Positions 44,665 to 52,687 of a DNA stretch of 64,000 nt are shown here, one piece after another; the first letter of the stretch is position 1, and the number at the start of each line of letters is the position of its first letter. The DNA comes from Massilia atriviolacea (GTDB taxonomy: Bacteria > Pseudomonadota > Gammaproteobacteria > Burkholderiales > Burkholderiaceae_D): contig NZ_RXLQ01000009.1 of the NCBI RefSeq assembly GCF_003953935.1, positions 43,361 to 107,360 on the forward strand, given 5' to 3'. Under the pieces are notes generated by a model that saw only the letters and a program-made list of their open reading frames with translations, was not told where the DNA came from and did not search any database. A program made the translations under genes and the position numbers.

Positions 44665-44961
44665 ATGAATAAGTACAGCTATGTCTATATGCTTGCCAGC
44701 GATCCTTACGGCACTCTCTATGTTGGCGTCACGTCCGACCTGGTCAGGCGTGTGTGGGAACACCGTACCGCCGTGATGGAGGGATTTACCAAACGTCATG
44801 CTGTGACCAGACTGGTCTGGTATGAGATGCACGCCGATATCATGGAAGCGATCAAACGCGAGAAACAGATCAAGAAGTGGCGGCGGAACTGGAAGGTGAA
44901 TCTGGTGCAGGCCGAAAATCCGGGGTGGCGGGATTTGTATCTGGACTTCACTGCGGACTGA
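44665..44961 (+). CDS. Small GIY-YIG endonuclease domain protein
   Basis: A 98-residue GIY-YIG protein of the short, single-domain (YhbQ/UvrC-N-like) type. It has YSYVYMLASDPYGTLYVGVT (the GIY and YIG strands), then SDLVRRVWEHR with the catalytic-face Arg and Tyr/His positions. YEMHADIMEAIKREKQIKKW carries the conserved Glu. It is on the opposite strand to all surrounding flagellar genes. Directly downstream are a partial REP copy (about 44995-45006), an inverted REP pair and a 25-bp repeat array. Genes of this type often sit beside such palindromes, which suggests a link to their mobility. Confidence 0.85.
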   Translation: MNKYSYVYMLASDPYGTLYVGVTSDLVRRVWEHRTAVMEGFTKRHAVTRLVWYEMHADIMEAIKREKQIKKWRRNWKVNLVQAENPGWRDLYLDFTAD

Positions 44962-45028
44962 AGAGCCGACCAGTGGTTTGCAGCTCTGGAGTTGGCGCCG
45001 TCGTTCGATTGATGCCACTGCATTTAGC

Positions 45029-45120
45029 GCCGTCGTTCCCGCGCAGGCGGGAACCCAAGTTCGCGCTGTAGCCGACCTCTGAGCAAGAAACTTGGGTTCC
45101 CGCCTGCGCGGGAACGACGG
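45029..45120. repeat. Inverted pair of REP-like palindromes next to the GIY-YIG gene
   Basis: GCCGTCGTTCCCGCGCAGGC with following GGGAACCCAAGTT starts at 45029. Its near-exact inverted copy, AACTTGGGTTCCCGCCTGCG through CGGGAACGACGG, ends at 45120, with about 30 bp between. Each arm is itself a hairpin around CCCGC/GCGGG. The last GACGG doubles as the first bases of the 25-bp array. A truncated copy (GCGCCGTCGTTC) lies at 44995-45006. Confidence 0.85.
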
Positions 45121-45974
45121 GGTAGTTGAGACGCGAACCCGGCGGGGTAGTTGAGACGCGAACCCGACGGGGTAGTTGAGATGCGAACCCGACGGAGTAG
45201 TTGAGATGCGAACCCGACGGGGTAGTTGAGATGCGAACCCGACGGGGTAGTTGAGATGCGAACCCGACGGGGTAGTTGAGATGCGAACCCGACGGGGTAG
45301 TTGAGATGCGAACCCGACGGGGTAGTTGAGATGCGAACCCGACGGGGTAGTTGAGATGCGAACCCGACGGGGTAGTTGAGATGCGAACCCGACGGGGTAG
45401 TTGAGATGCGAACCCGACGGGGTAGTTGAGATGCGAACCCGACGGGGTAGTTGAGATGCGAACCCGACGGGGTAGTTGAGATGCGAACCCGACGGGGTAG
45501 TTGAGATGCGAACCCGACGGGGTAGTTGAGATGCGAACCCGACGGGGTAGTTGAGATGCGAACCCGACGGGGTAGTTGAGATGCGAACCCGACGGGGTAG
45601 TTGAGATGCGAACCCGACGGGGTAGTTGAGATGCGAACCCGACGGGGTAGTTGAGATGCGAACCCGACGGGGTAGTTGAGATGCGAACCCGGCGGGGTAG
45701 TTGAGACGCGAACCCGACGGGGTAGTTGAGATGCGAACCCGACGGGGTAGTTGAGATGCGAACCCGGCGGGGTAGTTGAGATGCGAACCCGACGGGGTAG
45801 TTGAGATGCGAACCCGGCGGGGTAGTTGAGACGCGAACCCGACGGGGTAGTTGAGACGCGAACCCGGCGGGGTAGTTGAGACGCGAACCCGACGCGGTGG
45901 TTGAGGCGCGAACCCGGCGGAGTAGTTAAAACGCAACCCCGGCGGGGTAGTTGAGACGCGAACCCGGCGGGGTA
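45116..45974. repeat. 25-bp tandem array, about 34 copies
   Basis: The unit begins GACGGGGTAG and ends GCGAACCC, period exactly 25 bp. Its TTGAG core recurs at 45126, 45151, 45176 and so on to 45951, except one TTAAA at 45926, giving 34 copies with no indel. Central copies are nearly identical (TTGAGATGCG), while copies at both edges carry TTGAGACGCG or other changes, the pattern of an array homogenised in its middle. There are no spacers, so this is not CRISPR. It lies 18 bp after the flhA stop, on the path from flhBA to flhF. Confidence 0.95.
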
Positions 45975-45992
45975 AGAGCCACCATCACTTTC

Positions 45993-48077
45993 TTACTGCG
46001 CCCCAACCAGACTGGTCACATGAATCGTCTTGGTCTCCGGAATCTCATTGTGCGACAGCACCTTCAACTGCGGCAACGCACGGCGCAGGAATTTCGACAG
46101 CAAGGCGCGCAACGGACCCGGCACCAGCAACACCGGCGTCAAACCCATCTGCTCCTGCTGCGCCGCGGCCGCACCAGCCTGCTGCGCAATCGTATCGGCC
46201 AGGCCAGGCTCGATCCCGGCGCCGTCGCCACCGGCGCCCATGGCCTGCATCAAGAGCCGCTCCAGGCGGTTATCCAGGGTCATCACCGACAATTCATTGG
46301 TACCAGGGAACAGCTGCTGCACGATCGCCCGCCCCAGCGCAATCCGCACCACCGCCGTCAGGTCGGCCGGATCCTGGGTCTGCGGCGCATACTCGGCCAG
46401 GGTCTCGATCACGGTCCGCATATCGCGGATGTGCACGCCTTCGATCAGCAGATTCTGCAGCACTTTCTGCAAGGTCGACAGCGACACCAGCTTCGGCACC
46501 AGGTCTTCCACCAGCTTCGGCGCTTCCTTGGCCAGATGGTCGAGCAAGGCTTGCACTTCTGCACGGCCGAGCAATTCCGACGCATGCGTGGTGATCAGAT
46601 GGTTCAGGTGCGTCGCCACCACAGTGCCGGCGTCGACCACCGTATAGCCCATGCTCTGCGCTTCGTCGCGCAGGCCGGCGTCGATCCATACCGCCGGCAG
46701 GCCGAACGCCGGATCGGTGGTCACCAGGCCGGCCAGGCTGCCGCTCGCCATGCCCGGATTGATCGCCAGGAACTGCCCGTTCATCGACTCGCCGCTGCCC
46801 ACTTCCACGCCCTTGAGCGTGATGCGGTAGGCCGACGGCTTCAGTTCCAGGTTGTCGCGGATGTGCACCGGCGGCGCCAGGAAACCGACTTCCTGCGCGA
46901 ATTTCTTGCGGATGCCTTTGATGCGCTTGAGCAGCTCGCCGCCCTGGGTCTTGTCGACCAGCGGAATCAAACGGTAGCCGACTTCCAGCCCCAGGGTATC
47001 GACCGGCATGATGTCTTGCCAGCTGGCTTCTTCCTGCTCGGCCGGCGCGGCCGGTGGCGGCACCTCGACTTCTTCCGGCGGCGGCGCCTTGGCTTTCTTG
47101 TTGATCAGGTAGGCACTACCCGCCAGCGAACCGGCCAGCATCAGGAACACCAGGTTCGGCATGCCAGGAATCAAGCCCATGCCGCCGATGATCGCGGCGG
47201 TGATGTACAGCACTTCCGGCTTGGCGAACAACTGGCGCATCAGCTGGGTGCCGATGTCCTGGTCGCTGGCCACGCGCGAAACCACGATACCGGCCGCGGT
47301 CGAGATGATCAGGGAAGGAATCTGCGCCACCAGGCCGTCGCCGATGGCCAGCAGGGTGTAGGTCTTGGCCGCTTCGCCGAAGGCCATGTCGTGCTGCAGG
47401 ACACCGACCAGCAGGCCGCCGATCACGTTGATGACGGTCACCATGATGCCGGCCACGGCATCGCCGCGCACGTATTTCGAGGCACCGTCCATGGCGCCGT
47501 AGAATTCGGCTTCCTGGGCCACTTCGGTACGGCGGCGGCGCGCTTCGTCTTCGGCGATCAGGCCGGCGTTGAGGTCGGCGTCGATCGCCATCTGCTTGCC
47601 CGGCATCGCGTCCAGGGCGAAACGCGCGCCCACTTCGGCGATCCGGCCTGCACCCTTGGTGACGACGGTAAAGTTAATGATGGTCAGGATGATGAACACG
47701 ACGATACCGACCGTGTAGTTGCCACCGATCAGGAAGTGGCCGAAGGCTTCGATCACCTTGCCGGCCGCGGCGCCGCCGGTGTGGCCTTCGGTCAGCACGA
47801 TACGGGTCGAGGCCACGTTCAGCGACAGGCGCAGCATGGTCGATACCAGCAGGATGGTCGGGAAGGCCATGAAGTCGAGCGGCTTGACCGTGTACAGGCT
47901 GGTCAGCAGCACGATCACCGACAGGGCGATGTTGAAACTGAAGAACACGTCCAGCACGAAGGCCGGCAGCGGCAGGATCATCATCATCAGCAGCATGATG
48001 ATGATGGCCGGCGCGGCCAGGGCGTTGCCGCCGCCTTTCATTCCACTCAACCAGGCAGGCATGTTCAAGCGGTTCAT
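45993..48077 (-). CDS. flhA: Flagellar export apparatus protein FlhA
   Basis: FlhA forms the nonameric export ring and docks chaperone-substrate complexes. The 694-residue protein has eight membrane helices in its first half. Signatures are FPTILLVSTMLRLSLNVAST, RIVLTEGHTGGAAAGKVIEA, VFIILTIINFTVVTKGAGRI and EVGARFALDAMPGKQMAIDA. The second half is the cytoplasmic domain with the linker. Its start overlaps the flhB stop by 4 nt. Confidence 0.97.
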   Translation of the reverse strand: MNRLNMPAWLSGMKGGGNALAAPAIIIMLLMMMILPLPAFVLDVFFSFNIALSVIVLLTSLYTVKPLDFMAFPTILLVSTMLRLSLNVASTRIVLTEGHTGGAAAGKVIEAFGHFLIGGNYTVGIVVFIILTIINFTVVTKGAGRIAEVGARFALDAMPGKQMAIDADLNAGLIAEDEARRRRTEVAQEAEFYGAMDGASKYVRGDAVAGIMVTVINVIGGLLVGVLQHDMAFGEAAKTYTLLAIGDGLVAQIPSLIISTAAGIVVSRVASDQDIGTQLMRQLFAKPEVLYITAAIIGGMGLIPGMPNLVFLMLAGSLAGSAYLINKKAKAPPPEEVEVPPPAAPAEQEEASWQDIMPVDTLGLEVGYRLIPLVDKTQGGELLKRIKGIRKKFAQEVGFLAPPVHIRDNLELKPSAYRITLKGVEVGSGESMNGQFLAINPGMASGSLAGLVTTDPAFGLPAVWIDAGLRDEAQSMGYTVVDAGTVVATHLNHLITTHASELLGRAEVQALLDHLAKEAPKLVEDLVPKLVSLSTLQKVLQNLLIEGVHIRDMRTVIETLAEYAPQTQDPADLTAVVRIALGRAIVQQLFPGTNELSVMTLDNRLERLLMQAMGAGGDGAGIEPGLADTIAQQAGAAAAQQEQMGLTPVLLVPGPLRALLSKFLRRALPQLKVLSHNEIPETKTIHVTSLVGAQ

Positions 48078-49252
48078 GGTGTGGCTCCGTTCTTCGGTTC
48101 AGGTTTGGTGTGCGATGTCGGGTTATGCGGGTCGAGCTCGGGTGGTACGCGCAGTCGGGTCGGCCGGTCGGGGTAGGTGCCGCCCTCCTTCCTGTAGGCG
48201 CGCAGCTGGAACACATAGGCCAGCACTTCGGCCACCGCCGAGTACAGCGCTTCGGGAATCTCGTCGCCGATCTCGGTATGCTTGTGCAGGGCGCGGGCCA
48301 GCGCCGGCGCTTCCAGCATGGCCACATTGTTTTCCTTGGCCAGTTCGCGAATCCTGGCCGCCACCTCGTCGGCCCCCTTGGCCACCACGCGCGGCGCGCC
48401 GCGCTGGCCGTCGGCGTACTTCAGCGCCACCGCGTAGTGGGTCGGGTTGGTCACGACCACGTCGGCGGTCGGGACGTCGGCCATCATGCGGCGCTGCGAC
48501 ATCTCGCGCTGCATCTGGCGGATCTTGCCCTTGATCTGAGGATTGCCGTCCGACTCTTTCGACTCCTGGATCATTTCCTGGCGCGTCATCTTGAGCTTGT
48601 TCGCGTAGTGCCAGATCTGGTACGGACCGTCGATCGCGGCCACCAGCCCCAGGCCGCCGACGATGTACAGGAACGCCGAGCCGATCAGGTCGATCATGTG
48701 GGCGCTGCCGCTCTTCAGCGGCTCGACGGCGAGGCCGATGACGGCGTCCTTCTGGCTCATCACGACCATCCAGGCGATGGTGCCGACCACGATGGTCTTG
48801 GCAATCGCCTTGAGCAGTTCGACCAGCGCGTTGGTCGAGACCATATTGGTCAGGCCGCGCACCGGATTGAGTTTGTTGAAATTTGGCATGAACGACTTGC
48901 TGCTGAACAGCCAGCCGCCGATCAGCAGGGGCGAGGCCAGCGCCACCACCATCACGGCCAGGGCCAGCGGCAGGCAGGCGATCATGACCTGGGCGATATC
49001 GCTGGCCACGCGCAGGATCATGGCGTTCGGATTGAAGATCTGCTCGCGGTCCATGGCCATGCCCGAGACCATGGTCGCGTTGAGCTGGCGCACGATGCCG
49101 GCGCCGAAGAACCACAGGGTGCAGCCGGCCGTCATCAGGACCGTGAACGTCGCCACTTCACGCGATCGGGGCACGTCGCCTTCTTCGCGCGCCTGCTCCA
49201 ATCGCTTGGGTGACGCTGCTTCTGTCTTTTCTGCGTCGCTACTGTCTGACAT
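48074..49252 (-). CDS. flhB: Flagellar export switch protein FlhB
   Basis: FlhB controls export specificity through self-cleavage. The 392-residue protein has the N-terminal EKTEAASPKRLEQAREEGDV, four membrane helices, and the autocleavage motif NPTH at residues 269-272 (in DVVVTNPTHYAVALKYADG). The C-terminal domain has ELAKENNVAMLEAPALARAL. It heads the flhBA group. A second, stand-alone copy of its C-terminal domain is encoded at 5607-5969. Confidence 0.97.
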   Translation of the reverse strand: MSDSSDAEKTEAASPKRLEQAREEGDVPRSREVATFTVLMTAGCTLWFFGAGIVRQLNATMVSGMAMDREQIFNPNAMILRVASDIAQVMIACLPLALAVMVVALASPLLIGGWLFSSKSFMPNFNKLNPVRGLTNMVSTNALVELLKAIAKTIVVGTIAWMVVMSQKDAVIGLAVEPLKSGSAHMIDLIGSAFLYIVGGLGLVAAIDGPYQIWHYANKLKMTRQEMIQESKESDGNPQIKGKIRQMQREMSQRRMMADVPTADVVVTNPTHYAVALKYADGQRGAPRVVAKGADEVAARIRELAKENNVAMLEAPALARALHKHTEIGDEIPEALYSAVAEVLAYVFQLRAYRKEGGTYPDRPTRLRVPPELDPHNPTSHTKPEPKNGATP

Positions 49253-49389
49253 GCCAGGCTCCCGTTAACAGATACCATTATTCGCGATATTGCTCTGGAG
49301 CTATCCGTCGAGCAAGGCGGCAAACAGGGCTCAATTCGGGGCGCAATCCGGATGGTGGCAGGCGAACGGGGGTTTGAAGCGGGCTCTCG

Positions 49390-49395
49390 TATAAT
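49390..49395 (+). promoter_or_regulatory. Candidate -10 element before the DUF6328-like gene
   Basis: A perfect TATAAT lies 30 bp before the ATG at 49425. The region 17 bp upstream is G-rich and has no clear -35, so it may rely on another element or activator. Confidence 0.4.
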
Positions 49396-49424
49396 CGAAA
49401 ATTATCAACTTCTACACGAATGCC

Positions 49425-49913
49425 ATGAATTCGCTGGTCCCACCCGATCCCCAGGAAGCGCTGGTCGACGCCGACCTCAAGGAGGATGGCGACTTTTCCG
49501 ATATGCTCAGCGAGCAGCGCATCCTGCTGCCGGGCGCGCAGATGCTCACCGCCTTCCTGATCATCCTGCCCTTCAATGGCGGCTTCAAGCAGATCGTGCA
49601 GACCGAGAAACTGGTGTTCCTGGCGACCTTCGTGCTGGCCTTGATGAGTTTGGTGCTCTTGAGCGCGCCGGCGATCCAGCATCGCCTGATGCGCCCGCTC
49701 AACGACCGGGCGCGCTTCAAGCGGGTGGCGACGCGCCAGATCGTGGCCGGGGCCTTCACGCTGGCCATCGCGCTGATCCTGGCGACCAATCTGGTCATTT
49801 CCGAAGTGTTCGGGAGCACGGTCGGGCTCGCGATGGCGGGCACGGTGGCCGTCTTCGTCTTATGCGTATGGTGGCTGTTGCCAGCCTATTTGAAGCGGAT
49901 GCAGGGGTATTAG
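49425..49913 (+). CDS. DUF6328-like inner-membrane protein
   Basis: A 162-residue membrane protein with about four helices. LLPGAQMLTAFLIILPFNGGF, the first helix with its conserved lead (written here as the key segment), fits the DUF6328 pattern. Further helices are LVFLATFVLALMSLVLLSAP, IVAGAFTLAIALILATNLVI and AMAGTVAVFVLCVWWLLPAY. Function is unknown. It is divergent from flhB, and its 3' end overlaps the convergent hydrolase gene by 4 nt. Confidence 0.75.
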   Translation: MNSLVPPDPQEALVDADLKEDGDFSDMLSEQRILLPGAQMLTAFLIILPFNGGFKQIVQTEKLVFLATFVLALMSLVLLSAPAIQHRLMRPLNDRARFKRVATRQIVAGAFTLAIALILATNLVISEVFGSTVGLAMAGTVAVFVLCVWWLLPAYLKRMQGY

Positions 49914-50908
49914 CGGATTTTTCTCGCTTCGGCCTGCTTTACGGCCTGGTCGATGGCACCGAACACCGACTTGCCCGCCGCGTCGAGCATCTCGATCCTG
50001 ATGGTGTCGCCAAACAGCATGAACGGTGTGCTGGCGACGCCATCTTCAATCATCTCCAGGGCACGTTTCTCGGCGATGCAGGAATAGCCGCGCTTGGCAT
50101 CCTTGTTCGACACCGTACCGGAACCGAGGATGGTCCCGGCGCGCGCATGACGGGTTTTGCATAAATGTGCAAGCAGTTGCGCGAAGTTGAACACCATATC
50201 GACGCCGGCATGGGGCTGGCCGACCAGCTTTCCGTTCCATGTCGAGCGCAGCGGCAGATGCACCTTGGCATCCTGCCAGGCGTCGCCCAGCTCGTCCGGC
50301 GTAACCGCCACCGGCGAAAACGCCGAGGCCGGCTTGGACTGCAAAAACCCGAAGCCCTTGGCCAGCTCGGCCGGAATCAAATTACGCAGCGACACATCGT
50401 TGACCAGCACCAGCAGCCGGATCTGGTCGAACGCCTGGTGCGGCGTGCTGCCCATCGGAATGTCGCCGGTGATCACCGCGACCTCGGCCTCGAAATCGAT
50501 GCCCCACTCTTCATGCGCCAGCACGATGTCGTCGGTCGGACCGAGAAAATCGTCGCTGCCGCCCTGGTACATGAGCGGATCTTCCCAGAACGAGGCAGGC
50601 ATCTCGGCATGGCGCGCCTTGCGCACCAGCTCGACGTGATTCACATACGCTGAGCCGTCCACCCACTGGAAGGCGCGCGGCAGCGGCGCCATGCAGCTGG
50701 CGGGATCGAAATCGAAGCTGCGCGTGGTCCGGCCGGTATTGAGCAGCAAGTACAGATCGTGCAACTGCGGCGCGATGAAGGCCCAGTCGTCCAGCGCGGC
50801 CTGCATGGTCGGCGCGATGCCGTCGGCGACGTGCGCGGTTTTCAGGTCGCGCGCGACCACCACCAGCTGGCCGTCGCGGCTGCCGTCCTTGAGTGTGGCT
50901 AATTTCAT
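49910..50908 (-). CDS. Fumarylacetoacetate hydrolase family protein
   Basis: A 332-residue FAH-family enzyme, acting on C-C bonds of acylpyruvate-like substrates. The metal-binding acidic residues lie in EEWGIDFEAEVAVITG, and the catalytic core includes LVLVNDVSLRNLIPAELAKG, FLQSKPASAFSPVAVTPDEL and GTILGSGTVSNKDAKRGYSC. The N-terminal region (MKLATLKDGSRDGQLVVVAR) matches the two-domain fumarylacetoacetase-like branch. The exact substrate cannot be read. It is followed on the same strand by no related pathway gene. Confidence 0.88.
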   Translation of the reverse strand: MKLATLKDGSRDGQLVVVARDLKTAHVADGIAPTMQAALDDWAFIAPQLHDLYLLLNTGRTTRSFDFDPASCMAPLPRAFQWVDGSAYVNHVELVRKARHAEMPASFWEDPLMYQGGSDDFLGPTDDIVLAHEEWGIDFEAEVAVITGDIPMGSTPHQAFDQIRLLVLVNDVSLRNLIPAELAKGFGFLQSKPASAFSPVAVTPDELGDAWQDAKVHLPLRSTWNGKLVGQPHAGVDMVFNFAQLLAHLCKTRHARAGTILGSGTVSNKDAKRGYSCIAEKRALEMIEDGVASTPFMLFGDTIRIEMLDAAGKSVFGAIDQAVKQAEARKIR

Positions 50909-50929
50909 CAGTTCACCAAACGCCTGCCA

Positions 50930-51646
50930 TCAAGCCGGCACCAGCAAGTCGCGCTGCGCCTGGTCCAGGTAGCACCACTCGCCTTCGGCCAGGCCGAGCG
51001 ACGCCAGGGTCAGCTGGCCGATGGCGGAACGGTGCAGTGCGCTGCAATGGTTGCCGGCGGCGGCCAGCATGCGTTTGACCTGGTGATACTTGCCTTGTTC
51101 CAGCACGATTTCGAGCTGGTGCTCGCCGCGCTGCACACAGCTGAGCGCCGCCAGTGGCGCCGGCTCGTCATGCAGTTTGACGCCGGACAGGAGTTGTTCA
51201 ATCAGTTCCGGCGTGACGGGGTCCTGGGTGGTGGCCTGATATATCTTGGGAATGTGCCGTTTGGGCGAGGACTGGGTGTGGATGAACGGACCGTCGTCCG
51301 ACATCAGTAACATGCCGGTGGTATCGTGATCGAGCCGCCCGACCGGTTGCACGTCGCGCCAGGTGAACTGTTCCGGCAGCAAGGTCAGCACGCCCGGGTG
51401 GTGGCTCGGCTTGCGCGAACACTCGACATTGACCGGTTTATGCAGCGCGATATACACATGTTCGCGGTAAACCCACTCTTCGTCGAAGATCGTCATGACC
51501 AGGCCATCGGTGTCGATGGCGGTCTTGTAGTCGGTGTGAGGGGCGCCGTTGATGACGATTTCGCCATCTTCAATCAGGTTGCGGCAATATTTGCGTGTGC
51601 CGAAGCCCTGCGATTGCAGGATGCGGTCCAAGGATAATTTACTCAT
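50930..51646 (-). CDS. rsuA: 16S rRNA pseudouridine synthase RsuA-like
   Basis: A 238-residue RsuA/RluB/E/F-family enzyme. The N-terminal S4 RNA-binding domain (LDRILQSQGFGTRKYCRNLI) is followed by the catalytic domain with GRLDHDTTGMLLMSDDG, where the Asp is catalytic, and GKYHQVKRMLAAAGNHCSAL. RsuA modifies U516 of 16S rRNA. The S4 domain and length favour RsuA over RluE, but the target is inferred. Confidence 0.87.
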   Translation of the reverse strand: MSKLSLDRILQSQGFGTRKYCRNLIEDGEIVINGAPHTDYKTAIDTDGLVMTIFDEEWVYREHVYIALHKPVNVECSRKPSHHPGVLTLLPEQFTWRDVQPVGRLDHDTTGMLLMSDDGPFIHTQSSPKRHIPKIYQATTQDPVTPELIEQLLSGVKLHDEPAPLAALSCVQRGEHQLEIVLEQGKYHQVKRMLAAAGNHCSALHRSAIGQLTLASLGLAEGEWCYLDQAQRDLLVPA

Positions 51647-51680
51647 GGGCGAGACTGTACCAGATGCGCCCCCTGGCGAA

Positions 51681-51706
51681 TAGGAATCGGCCTACTCGCT
51701 TGTAGG
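51681..51706. promoter_or_regulatory. TAGG-N6-CCTA response-regulator-like sites
   Basis: TAGGAATCGGCCTA (51681-51694) has the half-sites TAGG and CCTA six bases apart. It overlaps CCTAC-TCGCTT-GTAGG (51691-51706), a perfect inverted repeat with the same 6-bp spacing. An exact second copy of TAGGAATCGGCCTA is at 51804-51817. A 6-bp spacer is common for NarL/FixJ-type regulators; which protein binds is unknown. Confidence 0.45.
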
Positions 51707-51752
51707 AAAAAAGTGGAACCGCTGCGAATTACGGAAGAGCCATTACGCATCT

Positions 51753-51766
51753 TTGACTTAGATCAA
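51753..51766 (+). promoter_or_regulatory. FNR/ANR box before the unknown gene
   Basis: TTGACTTAGATCAA fits the FNR-family consensus TTGAY-N4-ATCAA at every defined base. A candidate -10, TACACT (51788-51793), would set transcription start near 51800, putting the box centre near -41.5, the classical position for FNR activation. The gene at 51885 lies downstream. Confidence 0.7.
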
Positions 51767-51803
51767 GAGTGACAGGAGTCCGGTTGTTACACTGAAACTT
51801 CAG

Positions 51804-51817
51804 TAGGAATCGGCCTA
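51804..51817. promoter_or_regulatory. Second TAGG-N6-CCTA site
   Basis: An exact 14-bp copy of the site at 51681-51694, 123 bp away, lying just after the predicted start of transcription. Binding here could repress or modulate the FNR-type promoter. Confidence 0.4.
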
Positions 51818-51884
51818 ACGCCACCTGCCGATGCTTACGGCACCATTAGGATAACTGAACAGTACCAACATGATGAGGACCAGG

Positions 51885-52283
51885 ATGCGCACCATGACAA
51901 CCGCTGCGACGCAATTGGACAACGCCGACTTCCTGGAATCGGCCGCCGACAATCTTCCCGACAATCCGCTGGCGCAGTCGGCGCTGGAAACCACGCGCGA
52001 CGCGATCGCGCGCTGGACCGGCGGCATCCACCTGCCGCGCATGCTGGTGCCGGGCATGGTGCGCGTGTCGCCGCAGGCGCGCTGGTACGCGCAGGCCAAT
52101 CATGGCTTCCAGGAGTGGCTGAACCAGGGCGGCTTCCAGGGCGCCGACGGCGATGTTGCCGCCGATACCGGTGCGCGGGCCGATTGCACGGGCCAGCGCG
52201 TGCTCGATGTCGTCTCGCCGCAACAGATGGCGGACCGGCTGCGCGCCGTGGATGCCGAAAACAGCGATTTTTGCGTGGATTGA
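51885..52283 (+). CDS. Unknown protein, probably oxygen-regulated
   Basis: A short protein of about 132 residues that I do not recognise. It has an acidic N-terminal part (ADFLESAADNLPDNPLAQSA), a middle with GGIHLPRMLVPGMVRVSPQA and RWYAQANHGFQEWLNQGGFQ, and an acidic tail ending ENSDFCVD. There is no signal peptide or membrane helix. The start is chosen for GAGGA five nt upstream; ATGs at 51870 and 51894 are alternatives. The consensus FNR box upstream supports expression and low-oxygen induction. Codon use fits the genome. Confidence 0.6.
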   Translation: MRTMTTAATQLDNADFLESAADNLPDNPLAQSALETTRDAIARWTGGIHLPRMLVPGMVRVSPQARWYAQANHGFQEWLNQGGFQGADGDVAADTGARADCTGQRVLDVVSPQQMADRLRAVDAENSDFCVD

Positions 52284-52687
52284 ATCCCGCCGCCGTCCGG
52301 TTCTGCAATACCGGCCCATTCCCGCGATGACGCCGATGCCGTCGATTCTGCCAGCGGCAGGAACGACGGTTTTCGGCTGCCGGGAAGTGCACGACGGCGC
52401 CATGCGCGTGCGTCCATGGACAATGAATAAAAGAGGAAGAATAAACAGGCTGGATGGAAAACGACGGCTTTTACACCGCCGTTTCCATGTCCCCATGCGA
52501 GGACTTCATGCGAGGAATTGTAATTCTCTCTATGCCGCATCATGATGCGGTTAGTAGTTCATTTCAAACAATATGCTGCCAACACACGCTTTACTTTTTA
52601 TATCGGCCTCCCTTGGAAAGAACTACAGGTCTAATATAGAACACCTGTCCGAACTTTCAAGGAAAATATGCGACTCCGGTTCCGATC
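52284..52687. other. Non-coding region with hairpins before sppA 3' end
   Basis: About 400 bp with no convincing gene. It holds an imperfect stem-loop (ATGGAAA...TTTCCAT with inner CGGC/GCCG, 52454-52488). A direct repeat of ATGCGAGGA (around 52496 and 52509) follows. There is also a perfect 16-bp palindrome, CCGCATCATGATGCGG, at 52535-52550. The last 150 bp are AT-rich. It lies after the unknown gene and before the convergent sppA, so a terminator or small RNA is possible. Confidence 0.4.

Noticed and set aside
44590-45936. A 448-codon open frame on the minus strand with a repeating Pro/Ser/Arg-rich protein
   Set aside because: It is simply the 25-bp array read in a frame without stops (75 bp per three units). 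No ribosome site or homologous domain is visible, and its end runs through the GIY-YIG gene on the other strand.
45116-45974. Possible CRISPR array
   Set aside because: Repeats are directly adjacent with no unique spacers and no cas genes are present.
51846-52496. A 216-codon open frame opposite the unknown FNR-controlled gene
   Set aside because: It is Arg/His-rich shadow-like sequence, while the plus strand has a ribosome site and a promoter with an FNR box.
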